DNA from: Streptomyces sp. NBC_01476
Lineage (GTDB): Bacteria; Actinomycetota; Actinomycetes; Streptomycetales; Streptomycetaceae
DNA length: 64,000 bases
Reading direction: 5' to 3'
Assembly: GCF_036227265.1 (NCBI RefSeq)
Contig: NZ_CP109446.1
Coordinates: 5,834,001-5,898,000, forward strand
In this document: piece by piece, positions 36,708-44,934 of the stretch
Layout: every line of letters starts with the position of its first letter
How positions within the stretch are numbered: the stretch's first letter is position 1
Notes under the pieces: model-generated
Told to the model about the DNA's origin: nothing
Database searches by the model: none
The model's input: the letters and a program-made list of their open reading frames with translations, nothing else
Position numbers and translations under genes: made by a program

Positions 36708-38038
36708 GTGCCGATCGCGTGTACCGGGCGGGTCGGGGGGAGGCCGGCGCGGTGGGCCAGGGCCGCGGCCTCTCCGCGGGAGCCCGCGCCCAGCTTGCCC
36801 AGGATGTTCGCCACATGGAACTTCACCGTGGACTCGCTGATGTGCAGCGCCCGGGCGATGTCCCGGTTGCGGCGCCCCAGCGCCAGCTGCTCCAGCACCT
36901 CGCGCTCCCGCGGGTGCAGCGACCGCAGCGGCTCCTGGTCCGTCACCGCCGCCGGCTGCGGCGGCTCCAGCGGGAGCGTCACCGTGATGGTCGTACCCCA
37001 GCCCGGCAGCGCGTCCAGCACCAGCCGCCCGTCCAGCGCCGTCAGCCGGTCGGTGATCCGGTGCGGTGCCAGCGCGTCACGCGTCAGCAGCCCCGGCCCG
37101 TCGTCGCGTACCACCACCCGCAGGGTGTCCTGCTCCACCTGCCAGCTGACATGCAGCCGGCGCAGCCCCTCGCCCTGTTCGAGCATCGCCAGCACCGCGC
37201 CGCGCACCGCGGCCCGCGTGGTGTGCGCGACGTCGGCGGGCAGATCGCGGCGCGAGGCCGGCCCGCGCAGGTCGAGCGCGACCGGGCCGTACCGCAGCAG
37301 CGGGCGCAGCTCCTCGGTGAGCCGGCCGAAGGCCGCGTCGGCCGGCTCCTCGCTCATCTCGCGGTCCAGTTCCGCACCGGCCCGCAGCCGTACCAGCGCG
37401 GACACCGCGAGATCCACCGCGCCGCGCCGGGCCGTGGCGTCGTCGAGCGACGCGGCCCGCAGCGTGCCGAGGACCGCGGACAGCGCCGTCGTATGCGCGT
37501 CGGTCAGCTCCGCGATGGCCCGGGCACGGGCGCTCGCCGCGGCCCGCGAGGTGGCCGCCTGGGCCGGCTCCGCCTCCGCGGTACGCCGCCCGGTGTGCAC
37601 CGTCACCAGGTCCCACAGCCGCCGCACCAGCTCCGGCACCGGCTCCGGCAGCGGTTCGTCCGAGGTGCGGACCACCACCAGCAGCGCCCCGGGCGCCGTC
37701 AGCGGATCGGGCGCCGACGCCACCGCGAGCACCGGGCGGCGCGCACCGCCCAGCTCGGCCTCGCCCTGCCACGGCTCGCCCGCCTCGACCCGTACGGACA
37801 GCCGGCCCAGCTCGGTGCCGGTGATTCCGCCGGTGACCGCGGTGTCCCCGGCGAACTGCACCGGGGTGAAAGCGCACACCCCGCTCAGCCGGGCCAGCGC
37901 CAGATGCGGCACCAGCCCGGCCAGCGCGGCCGACAACGCGGTCATGGTGTCGCAGAGCGGCGCGGAGAGGACTCCCATCGCCAGAGCGAGGGCGTCCTGC
38001 GGGCGGTGCCAGCCGTTCGGCAGCGGATCGATGGGCAT
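36701..38038 (-). CDS. LuxR-type regulator with internal histidine-kinase-like ATPase segment
   Basis: A 445-residue protein. The first 150 residues look like a sensory (GAF-like) region. A helical middle follows (AASARARAIAELTDAHTTALSAVLGTLR), and then a segment resembling a NarL-family HATPase, with a G1-type box VVVRDDGPGLL and a G2-type PGWGTTITVTLPL. The C-terminus is a complete LuxR/NarL DNA-binding domain (LHPREREVLEQLALGRRNRDIARALHISESTVKFHVANILGKLG). No receiver domain is present and the usual phospho-His motif is not clear, so a sensor and its output domain appear joined in one chain. Targets are unknown. The divergent neighbour is the oxidoreductase at 38195. Confidence 0.85.
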   Translation of the reverse strand: MPIDPLPNGWHRPQDALALAMGVLSAPLCDTMTALSAALAGLVPHLALARLSGVCAFTPVQFAGDTAVTGGITGTELGRLSVRVEAGEPWQGEAELGGARRPVLAVASAPDPLTAPGALLVVVRTSDEPLPEPVPELVRRLWDLVTVHTGRRTAEAEPAQAATSRAAASARARAIAELTDAHTTALSAVLGTLRAASLDDATARRGAVDLAVSALVRLRAGAELDREMSEEPADAAFGRLTEELRPLLRYGPVALDLRGPASRRDLPADVAHTTRAAVRGAVLAMLEQGEGLRRLHVSWQVEQDTLRVVVRDDGPGLLTRDALAPHRITDRLTALDGRLVLDALPGWGTTITVTLPLEPPQPAAVTDQEPLRSLHPREREVLEQLALGRRNRDIARALHISESTVKFHVANILGKLGAGSRGEAAALAHRAGLPPTRPVHAIGTA

Positions 38039-38194
38039 GCGCTCCACGGTACGGCGAGCATGGGAGGAGCGGACTGTCCGATCGGCCGGGCCGAACCGGC
38101 CGAAGGACGGGCCGGGTGACCGGGTCCGCCCGGACATGCTGGACGAGCAACGAGTGAGCCGAGTTCGTTTCTTCTTCGAGGATCGTGAGTAGCC

Positions 38195-39130
38195 ATGACC
38201 AAGTCCGTGAAGTCCATCGCCTTCGCTGAGTACGGCCCCGCCGACGTGCTGGTGACGCAGGAGACCGAGGTGCCGGACCCGGGGCCCGGCCAGGTGCGGA
38301 TCGCGGTGCGCGCGGCCGGTCTCAACGCGCTCGACCACAAGATCAGGGCCGGGTACATGAAGGACGCCTTCCCGGTCGAACTGCCGCATGTGCCCGGCAC
38401 CGAGGCGTCGGGCGTGGTCGAGGCCGTGGGGGAGGGTGTCGGCGGCCTGGTCGTGGGCGACGAGGTGTTCGGCTGGACGGCCACCGGCGCGTACGCCGAG
38501 CTGGCGCTCGCCGCCGCCGAGCGGGTCACCCTCAAGCCGGACACCCTCAGCTTCGAGGAGGCCGCGGCGATCCCGGTGGCCGCCGAGACCTCCTACCGCG
38601 CGCTGGAAGCGGTCGGGGTGCGGCCCGGCGAGACGCTGCTCATCCACGGCGCGGCCGGCGGCGTCGGCACCGTCGCCGTCCAGATCGCGGTGGCCCGGGG
38701 GGTGAAGGTGATCGGCACCGCGAGCGAGCGCAACCACGAGCACCTGCGGGCACTGGGCGCGACCCCGGTCAGCTACGGCGACGGGCTCGTCGAGCGGGTG
38801 CGGGCGCTGGCACCTGACGGGGTGGACGCGGCGATCGACCTGGCCGGCCAGGAGGAGGCGGTGACCGCGTCCGTCGAGCTGACCGGGGGTACGGACCGGG
38901 TGGTGGAGATCGCCAACCCGATGGTGTCCGGTCCGCATGGCGTGCGGTTCTCCGGCGGCGGCCCGGCGGAGGACCGCGGCACACCGGCCGTCGAGGAGGC
39001 GCTGGCGCTGCTCGCGGCGGGGAAGCTGAAGGTCTCGATCCACCGGACCTTCCCGCTGGCGCAGGCCGCCGAGGCCCACCGGGCCAGCGAGTCGGGGCAC
39101 CTGACCGGGAAGATCGTGCTCACCGTCTGA
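38195..39130 (+). CDS. NADPH:quinone oxidoreductase-like MDR enzyme
   Basis: A 311-residue medium-chain reductase without the structural zinc loop. Features are VPGTEASGVVEAVGEGV, the cofactor motif LLIHGAAGGVGTVAVQIA and the C-terminal HLTGKIVLTV. Such enzymes reduce quinones or enones with NADPH. It is divergently arranged with the LuxR-type regulator, which is its most likely controller. Confidence 0.92.
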   Translation: MTKSVKSIAFAEYGPADVLVTQETEVPDPGPGQVRIAVRAAGLNALDHKIRAGYMKDAFPVELPHVPGTEASGVVEAVGEGVGGLVVGDEVFGWTATGAYAELALAAAERVTLKPDTLSFEEAAAIPVAAETSYRALEAVGVRPGETLLIHGAAGGVGTVAVQIAVARGVKVIGTASERNHEHLRALGATPVSYGDGLVERVRALAPDGVDAAIDLAGQEEAVTASVELTGGTDRVVEIANPMVSGPHGVRFSGGGPAEDRGTPAVEEALALLAAGKLKVSIHRTFPLAQAAEAHRASESGHLTGKIVLTV

Positions 39131-39141
39131 GCCGTCCTTCG

Positions 39142-39192
39142 CCGCCGGCCGTCCGGGGCGGGCCGTGCCGCCGCCCCGCGAACGGCCGGCGG
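39142..39192. terminator. Long hairpin between convergent genes
   Basis: The 11-base arms CCGCCGGCCGT and ACGGCCGGCGG enclose a second stem GGGGCGG/CCGCCCC. It sits between the quinone reductase and the siderophore-interacting protein stops. Confidence 0.75.
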
Positions 39193-39196
39193 AGGG

Positions 39197-39922
39197 TCAG
39201 GTCGCCTGCCAGTAGCCCATCGCCTTCACCCGCTCCTTGGGGACGCCGAGTCCGGACCGGACGAAGCGGGTGAGCTTCCTTGTGGTGGCGGTGTCGCAGG
39301 CGATCCAGACGTACGCCGACACCGGGTCGCCGATCAGGCCGGGCAGTGCGTTCCGCACCTCCGCCACCAGGTGCCCGCCGGCGTCCCGGCGCGGGACCCG
39401 GCGCACCTCGTGCCGGACCGGGTCGGCACGCAGTTCGAGGGCCTCGTCAGCCGGGTCGGGGGTCTCGAACCAGATGGTGGCCGGGACATCGGGCAGCGCG
39501 TCCAGCAGGGAGTTGACGGCGGGCAGGGAGGCCGGGTCGCCGATGAGGATCAGCCGTGACGGCGGCGGGGCCGGGGCGGTGAAGCCGGTGCCGTAGACGG
39601 TGGCGGTGATCGTGTCGCCGGGCTCCGCGGCGCGCGCCCAGTCGGCGGCCGGACCGTCGTGCAGGGCGAACTCCAGCCCGATGGTGCCCTGTCCGGGGTC
39701 CGGGTCGGTGATGGTGTACGCCCGCTGGTGCGGCCTGCCCTGGTGCTCGAACCAGAGGCGTACCCACATGGTCGGGTGGGTGCCGAGGGCGGCGAGCAGT
39801 CCGCCGTCGGTCAGCCGCAGGCGGTGGAAGCGCGGGGTGACCTGCTGCGTGGCGGTCACCGTGAACGTGAAGTTCCTGGCGCCGATGAGTTTGAGCACCA
39901 CGCCTTCCCAGCCGTGCCCCAT
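39197..39922 (-). CDS. Siderophore-interacting protein (ferric-siderophore reductase, ViuB/SIP family)
   Basis: A 241-residue cytoplasmic flavoprotein. The N-terminal FAD barrel contains RAYTITDPDPGQGTIGLEFALHD, and the NAD(P)-binding half contains LILIGDPASLPAVNSLLDALP and VWIACDTATTRKLTRFVR. SIP proteins reduce Fe(III)-siderophores with FADH2 to release iron. The ATG follows GAGGGAG. The iron box at 39964-39982 lies 42 bp upstream, so it is repressed by iron through DmdR/IdeR. Confidence 0.93.
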   Translation of the reverse strand: MGHGWEGVVLKLIGARNFTFTVTATQQVTPRFHRLRLTDGGLLAALGTHPTMWVRLWFEHQGRPHQRAYTITDPDPGQGTIGLEFALHDGPAADWARAAEPGDTITATVYGTGFTAPAPPPSRLILIGDPASLPAVNSLLDALPDVPATIWFETPDPADEALELRADPVRHEVRRVPRRDAGGHLVAEVRNALPGLIGDPVSAYVWIACDTATTRKLTRFVRSGLGVPKERVKAMGYWQAT

Positions 39923-39963
39923 GGTCGTCTCCCTCGCTGCGGTCTCCGGCGTCTGGCGTTGAG

Positions 39964-39982
39964 TTAGGTTAGCCTAACCTAA
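39964..39982. promoter_or_regulatory. Iron box (DmdR1/IdeR operator)
   Basis: TTAGGTTAGCCTAACCTAA is a perfect 19-bp palindrome, identical to the consensus bound by DtxR-family iron regulators in actinobacteria. It is centred between the divergent siderophore-interacting protein and acylase starts, only 19 bp before the latter, so both sides should be repressed when iron is plentiful. Confidence 0.95.
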
Positions 39983-40000
39983 ACGACAGAGGGAGCCGGA

Positions 40001-42130
40001 GTGCGCAGCGAGGTCTACCGGGACGACTGGGGGATACCCCACCTCCGGGCCGGGAGCGCCCTCGCGCTCGCCCATGCGCAGGGCCGCAACGCGGCGCACG
40101 ACCGGGCCTGGCAGATCGAGACCGAGCGGCACCGGGCGGCCGGCACGACGGCCGCCTTCCTCGGACCGCAGGCCGTCGGCTGGGACGTCTTCGCACGGCA
40201 GGCGATGATCGAGGACACCGCCCGGCGCTGCCACGCCCGGCTCGACGCGCGGACCGCGCGGTGGGTGGGCGCCTATGCGGCCGGGGTCAACGCCGGGCTC
40301 GGCGAAGGGGTGCGGCGCGCACCGGAGTTCGCGGCGACCGGGCTCGCGCCGGGCCGCTGGCGGCCGTGGACGCCGCTGGCCGTCTGGATCTCCACACACA
40401 TCCTCTTCTCCGGCTTCCCGGCGAAGTTCTGGCGGGACATGGTCGGACGGCGGCTCGGCGAGGCGGCCGTCGCGTACTTCGCCACCGACGGCACGGGCAC
40501 CGCGGGCAGCAACGGCTGGCTGCTGACCGGCGAGCGGACGGCCTCGGGGGCGCCGCTGATCGCCGGCGACCCGCACCGCCTCATCGAAGCGCCGGGCGTC
40601 TACCAGCAGATCCACCTCGCCTGCCCGGAGTACGACGTGGTCGGCCTGGCGGTCCCCGGCGTCCCCGGCATCGCCCACTTCGGGCACACCGGCCACGTCG
40701 CCTGGGCGATCACCAATGCGATGGCGGACAACCAGGACCTCTACGCGGAACGGCTCCGCGACCGGGCCGGCTCGCTCCAGGCCCTCGGCCCGGACGGCTG
40801 GGAACGGGTCGCCGCCGGTACGCAGACGGTGGAGATCGCCGGTGCGGCCCCGCTGCGCGTACCCGTCCTCGAAACCGCCAGGGGGCCGGTGATCGCGGGC
40901 GCGTCCCCGGCGGACGCGGTGCCCTTCCCGGCGGACGGGGCGCGCTTCCCGGCGGGCGGAAACGGTGCGCCGGCCGGCTGGGATGCGGTCAGTCTGCGGT
41001 GGGAGGTGCGGGTCACCGGGGACCTGGGGTTCGCCGCGCTGCCCGCGCTGCTGGCGGCGCGGACCGTGGCGGACGTGGGGCGGGCACTGGACGCCTGGGC
41101 GGAGCCGGTGAACGTCGTGCTCGCCGCCGACACACGGGGCGGAGTGCTGCACCGGGTGGCCGGGCGGGTGCCGCTGCGGGACGCGGGCAACGGGCTGCGG
41201 GTGGTGCCCGCGTGGGAGCCGCGCCACGCGTGGGGACCCACGGACGCGCCCCTGCCCGAGGCCCCGGTCCACGGCGGCTTCGCCGTGATGGCGAACGAAC
41301 GCGGCCTCGCGGCCCCGCTGGGCGTGGAGTTCGCCGCCCCGCACCGCGCCCGCCGGATCGCCGGACTGCTCGCCGCCTCCCGCGGCTGGACCGCCAAGGA
41401 GATGACCGCCATCCACGCGGATACGTATCTGCCCGGCGCCGAGGCGCTGCTGGCCGAACTGGCCGCCCTCACGCCCGCCGCCCTCAGCCCGGGCGCGGCC
41501 CGGCTGCGCGGGCAACTCCTGGGCTGGGAGCGCCGGATGGACGCGGACAGTACGGACGCCGCCGCGTACGCCGAGCTGCGGACGGCCGTGGTGCGCGGCC
41601 TCGCCGCCCACCCGGCCTTCGCCCCGCTCACCGGACCGCCGCCGTACCCCGGGGTCTTCCAGCCGTGGCTCGCGCCGCTGCCGCGGATCGGGTTCGCGCT
41701 GGAGAGCGTGCTGACCCGCGGGCCGCTGCCGGCCGCCGACCGGGCCGCGATCGTCCGCGCGGCCCTGGAGGAGGTGGCGGCCCGACCCGGGCGACCCGCC
41801 TGGAAGGACCTGCACCGGCTCGCCGCCTGGTCCGCACTGCCCGGCGCCGTTCTCCCGGCGCCCGGCCTCGGCGGCGACCACGACTGTGTGCTGTCGACCT
41901 CCAGCGTCCCCGGCGTCACCCACACGAGCGCACGCGGGTCCGCCGCCCGTTTCGTCTGGGACCTGGCCGACCGCGCCGAGAGCCGCTGGATCGTGCCCTT
42001 CGGGGCCGACGGCGTCCCCGGCACACCGCACCGCGACGATCAGCTGCCCCACTGGCTGAGCGGCGAACTCGTCCCCGTGGTCACCGACTTCGACCTGCTG
42101 ACACTCACCGAGGAGCACCCCACACCATGA
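40001..42130 (+). CDS. Ntn-hydrolase acylase (penicillin acylase family), cytoplasmic, iron-regulated
   Basis: A 709-residue penicillin-acylase-family protein starting at GTG 40001 (GAGGGAG upstream). It begins directly with RSEVYRDDWGIPHL and has no signal peptide, unlike secreted penicillin or AHL acylases. Autocatalytic cleavage should occur before Ser170 in TAGSNGWLLTGERTASG, making Ser170 the N-terminal nucleophile of the beta chain; the alpha chain would be about 169 residues. The following APLIAGDPHR is typical. Control by the iron box and coupling (ATGA) to a DesC-like acyltransferase point to a siderophore substrate. Some Streptomyces desferrioxamine loci contain a penicillin-amidase gene (desG), which supports the link. 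Confidence 0.88.
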   Translation: MRSEVYRDDWGIPHLRAGSALALAHAQGRNAAHDRAWQIETERHRAAGTTAAFLGPQAVGWDVFARQAMIEDTARRCHARLDARTARWVGAYAAGVNAGLGEGVRRAPEFAATGLAPGRWRPWTPLAVWISTHILFSGFPAKFWRDMVGRRLGEAAVAYFATDGTGTAGSNGWLLTGERTASGAPLIAGDPHRLIEAPGVYQQIHLACPEYDVVGLAVPGVPGIAHFGHTGHVAWAITNAMADNQDLYAERLRDRAGSLQALGPDGWERVAAGTQTVEIAGAAPLRVPVLETARGPVIAGASPADAVPFPADGARFPAGGNGAPAGWDAVSLRWEVRVTGDLGFAALPALLAARTVADVGRALDAWAEPVNVVLAADTRGGVLHRVAGRVPLRDAGNGLRVVPAWEPRHAWGPTDAPLPEAPVHGGFAVMANERGLAAPLGVEFAAPHRARRIAGLLAASRGWTAKEMTAIHADTYLPGAEALLAELAALTPAALSPGAARLRGQLLGWERRMDADSTDAAAYAELRTAVVRGLAAHPAFAPLTGPPPYPGVFQPWLAPLPRIGFALESVLTRGPLPAADRAAIVRAALEEVAARPGRPAWKDLHRLAAWSALPGAVLPAPGLGGDHDCVLSTSSVPGVTHTSARGSAARFVWDLADRAESRWIVPFGADGVPGTPHRDDQLPHWLSGELVPVVTDFDLLTLTEEHPTP

Positions 42131-42678
42131 GCACCACCACCGTGTACGAGGAGCGCGTCGAGCCATTCGGAACCGTCACACTCGCCCCGGTGCGGCCGGA
42201 ACGGGACACCGGCCTGCTGCACCGCTGGGTCACCGAGGAGCGCGCGGCCTTCTGGGGCATGCGGGACGCGGACCGGGCCCGGGTGCACGAGATCTACGCC
42301 TACCTCGACTCGCTCGACACCCACCACGCCTATCTGGTGTCGCTGGACGGCCGGCCGGTGGCGCTCTTCCAGACCTACCAGCCGCAGGCGGATCCGATCG
42401 GTGACTTCTACCCGGTGCGGCCCGGCGACGTCGGAGTGCACCTGCTGCTCGGACCGCCCGACCCCCAGGTGCCCCGCCGGGCCGGCTACACCTCCGCCCT
42501 GCTCGGTGTGCTGCTGCGCTTCGTACTGTCCGACCCGGACTGCCGCCGGATCGTCGTGGAGCCCGACGCCCGCAACGACCGGGCCGTGCGGCGGATGGTG
42601 CGGACCGGCTTCACCCTCGGCCCGGTGGTCCAACTCCCGGACAAGCGCGCCCAGTTCGCCTTCCTGGAGCGTGCCTGA
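42127..42678 (+). CDS. GNAT acyltransferase similar to siderophore N-acyltransferases (DesC/IucB type)
   Basis: A 183-residue acyl-CoA N-acyltransferase. The ATG overlaps the acylase stop by four bases, so the two are co-translated. Family traits include LLHRWVTEERAAFWGM near the start, DGRPVALFQTYQPQ, PGDVGVHLLLGPP and CRRIVVEPDARNDRAVRRMVRTGF. DesC-type enzymes acylate N-hydroxy-diamines to make hydroxamates. The usual partners (decarboxylase, N-hydroxylase, NIS synthetase) are not in the window. Confidence 0.85.
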   Translation: MSTTTVYEERVEPFGTVTLAPVRPERDTGLLHRWVTEERAAFWGMRDADRARVHEIYAYLDSLDTHHAYLVSLDGRPVALFQTYQPQADPIGDFYPVRPGDVGVHLLLGPPDPQVPRRAGYTSALLGVLLRFVLSDPDCRRIVVEPDARNDRAVRRMVRTGFTLGPVVQLPDKRAQFAFLERA

Positions 42679-42690
42679 CGGTGATCGCGG

Positions 42691-42728
42691 CGGGGCGGGC
42701 GCCGGCCCTGCGGCCACCGCCCGCCCCG
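42691..42728. terminator. Bidirectional hairpin terminator
   Basis: The arms CGGGGCGGGCG (42691-42701) and CGCCCGCCCCG (42718-42728) are perfect. It lies between the convergent acyltransferase and glucanase genes. Confidence 0.8.
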
Positions 42729-42742
42729 TCACCGCCCGGCTG

Positions 42743-44182
42743 TCAGCTGCCGAACACCTGGAACTCGTAGAGCGAGTAGCCGTACTGCGTGGCCCGCTGG
42801 GTGCCGTTCACCCGGACGTAGCGGCCGGAACCGGAGACGTTGAGCGTCTGGTTGCCGCCCGTTCCGGTGGTGGTGGAGTAGACAGTGGTCCAGTTGGTCC
42901 CGTCGTTCGACGTCTGGATCTGGAACGCCTTGGCGTACGCCGCCTCCCAGTTGAGCTTCACCTGGCTGATCGTGTGCGTTCCGCCGAGGTCGACCCGGAG
43001 CCACTGCGGGTCGCTGAAGGCGCTGGACCAGCGGGTGGTGGTGTTGCCGTCGGTGGCGGCGGAGGCCGGGGTGCCGGCGTTCTCGGTCGAGGACGCGGTG
43101 GTCGGCCTGCCCTGGGCGAGGTTGCTGCCGGCGGGCGGGGGAGTGGTCGTACTGCCGCTGCCCGGGCCCTTGTTGTAGACGGCCACGTAGTCGATGTTCA
43201 TCTGCCCGCCGCTGACGGTGGCCGCGTTGGGGCCGCCGCCGAAGGCGTCGGGGAAGCCGCCGCCCATGGCCAGGTCGTAGATGATGAAGAACGGGTGGTC
43301 GACCGCGTTCGCCCAAGTCGTCGCGTCCACCTGGGTGGAGTTGACGGTGAAGTAGTTGGCGCCGTCGAGGTACCAGCGGATCTGCTCGGGCGAGGTCGAG
43401 CGGTCGATCTGCACGGCGTAGGTGTGGTAGCCGGTCTGGCAGCCGGCGCAGGCACGCTCGCCCGAGCCGATGCCGGTGGTCTCGTTGCAGGGGCCGCCCT
43501 GGCCGACACCGCAGTGCAGCGTGCCGAAGACCGAGCTGCGGGAGTTGATGTCCTCCAGGATGTCGACCTCGCCGGAGCCGGGCCAGCCCACGCCGGACCG
43601 CAGCGTCGAGCCGAGCATCCAGAACGCCGGCCAGTAGCCGGCGCCGTTGGCGGTGGTCAGGTTCGGCTGCTGGATCGAGGACTGCATCATGACCACGCCG
43701 CCGGCCGGTGCGCCGTAGGTGGCCGCCTGGGTCTCGATGCGGCCCGAGGTCCAGCCGGACCGGGGGTCGGTGCCGGAGTGCAGCGCCTTGAGCACCAGGT
43801 GGCCGTTGCCGTCCTGGTAGACGTTGGCGGTGCTGTTGGTCATCGTCTCGATCTCACCGGTGCCGAAGCTGCTGCCCGGGCCGGTGTCGTACTTCCAGTT
43901 GCCGCCGTCCACGCCGGTGTTGGCGGCGCCGTTGAAGTCGTCGCTCCAGGTGGTGGTGAAGCCGGCCGGCGGGGCCGGTACCGCGTTGGGGGCCGCGGCG
44001 GCGGCCGGGGTGGCCGCGCCACCGGTGCCGGACGCGGCGGTGAAGCCGGCCAGGCTCAGCGCGCCGACGGTGAAGGCGGCGAGCGTGAGCCGCAGCCGGT
44101 TGCGGCGGCGGTGCGGGCGCGGGGCGCCGCTGCCGGGGTCGTGCGCGGCCGGTTCCAGATCTGGTGCGGGTCCGGTGGACAT
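42743..44182 (-). CDS. Secreted GH16 endo-beta-glucanase with C-terminal F5/8-type (CBM32-like) module
   Basis: A 479-residue secreted hydrolase. ATG 44182 follows AGGAG. A long Arg-rich n-region and a hydrophobic core (LTLAAFTVGALSLAGF) form a signal peptide. The GH16 domain (about residues 70-330) holds the catalytic motif GSGEVDILEDI (ExDxxE) and W-rich substrate segments GYWPAFWMLG. A Thr/Pro linker (GPGSGSTTTPPPAG) leads to a discoidin-like carbohydrate-binding module (LAQGRPTTASSTENAGTPAS... to YSLYEFQVFGS). Likely substrates are beta-1,3-glucans such as laminarin or fungal wall glucan. Palindromic operators upstream suggest sugar-responsive control. Confidence 0.92.
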   Translation of the reverse strand: MSTGPAPDLEPAAHDPGSGAPRPHRRRNRLRLTLAAFTVGALSLAGFTAASGTGGAATPAAAAAPNAVPAPPAGFTTTWSDDFNGAANTGVDGGNWKYDTGPGSSFGTGEIETMTNSTANVYQDGNGHLVLKALHSGTDPRSGWTSGRIETQAATYGAPAGGVVMMQSSIQQPNLTTANGAGYWPAFWMLGSTLRSGVGWPGSGEVDILEDINSRSSVFGTLHCGVGQGGPCNETTGIGSGERACAGCQTGYHTYAVQIDRSTSPEQIRWYLDGANYFTVNSTQVDATTWANAVDHPFFIIYDLAMGGGFPDAFGGGPNAATVSGGQMNIDYVAVYNKGPGSGSTTTPPPAGSNLAQGRPTTASSTENAGTPASAATDGNTTTRWSSAFSDPQWLRVDLGGTHTISQVKLNWEAAYAKAFQIQTSNDGTNWTTVYSTTTGTGGNQTLNVSGSGRYVRVNGTQRATQYGYSLYEFQVFGS

Positions 44183-44343
44183 GCGTGGGTCTCCTGTCCG
44201 AAGAGCCTGTTGTGGGGGGTGCGGCCGCCTCGGGGCCGTACGGGTTGTCCGGGCCGGCCGCCCGCGGTCGGTGGCCGCGTACGCGGAGCCGGTGAACGGG
44301 CGGGTGGGGCGGGCCGGTTGGACGCGTAACCGTTTCCGGCGGC

Positions 44344-44487
44344 TCAGGGCGCGTGGAGGCGGTGCGCGGTGGCGGCCGTGTGCGCGACGCCGGCCGCGGA
44401 GTGCGGCACGGCGGCGGACCGAGCGCGGACCGGCCCGGCGGCGCGCGCCGGGGCCGGCCGGGAAAGACGGCCTGGCATGGCGTTCAT
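44344..44487 (-). CDS. Possible 47-residue leader peptide upstream of glucanase
   Basis: ATG 44487 has TCAGGAG 6 bases upstream, stronger than many starts here, and opens a 47-residue frame that is Ala/Arg/Pro-rich (MNAMPGRLSRPAPARAAGPV...). It lies between the operator and the glucanase gene on the same strand. It may be a leader peptide, the remnant of an older N-terminus, or chance. I recognise no homologue. Confidence 0.3.
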   Translation of the reverse strand: MNAMPGRLSRPAPARAAGPVRARSAAVPHSAAGVAHTAATAHRLHAP

Positions 44488-44539
44488 GACGTTCTCCTGA
44501 CCGGGTGGGGGACCGTGTGCAGGGTGGGGGGAAACGGCT

Positions 44540-44551
44540 GAGAGCGCTCTC
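44540..44551. promoter_or_regulatory. Palindrome GAGAGCGCTCTC, LacI-family-type operator
   Basis: A perfect 12-bp palindrome with the central CG typical of LacI/CebR-type operators (GGGAGCGCTCCC-like). It lies about 360 bp upstream of the glucanase start and 53 bp upstream of the small frame at 44487. A related core GAAAGCGCTTCC occurs about 90 bp further upstream. Confidence 0.55.
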
Positions 44552-44881
44552 TCGGTCAGGGAGTTGTCTAGTGCCCGCACCAACCCACGTCAAGACATCA
44601 GCCACAACTCCCACGTCAGCCCCACCCCTCACCCGCGAAAGCGCTTCCCTCCGGGGGCGGACCGGAATCCCCCCGGCCGCCGGGACCGGCGCGGCAGCGG
44701 CGTGGCGCGGCCCGTGCTGCGGGCGCGAGTCGGGCGCGGCGACGCCCGCGTCCGCGGGTGCGCGGGGGCTGCGAGCCCCGAGGGCGGTGCCGGAGGTGCG
44801 CGGGTGCGGCGGCGAGCCCCCGCGCTACCGGGACCGGCACGGGGGCGGGCGGGGGCAGTGTCCGGGCACGGGGCAAAAGGT

Positions 44882-44911
44882 GGGGCGGGCCTCCGGTAGG
44901 AGGTCCGCCCC
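44882..44911 (-). terminator. Hairpin terminator after nuclease gene
   Basis: GGGGCGGGCCTCC pairs with GGAGGTCCGCCCC (one G:T on RNA or mismatch) across a 4-base loop, 23 bp past the nuclease stop. Confidence 0.75.
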
Positions 44912-44934
44912 GTGGGGTGCCGGCTGGTTGGGGG

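Larger units (their letters stand above)
44183..44881. other. Intergenic region upstream of the glucanase gene
   Basis: The space between the glucanase start (44182) and the hairpin after the nuclease gene holds no full-size gene. It contains one small frame with a good ribosome site (44344-44487), the palindrome at 44540-44551 and a similar core GAAAGCGCTTCC at 44637-44648. The part at 44650-44880 is low-complexity GC-rich DNA where I see nothing. Confidence 0.6.
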
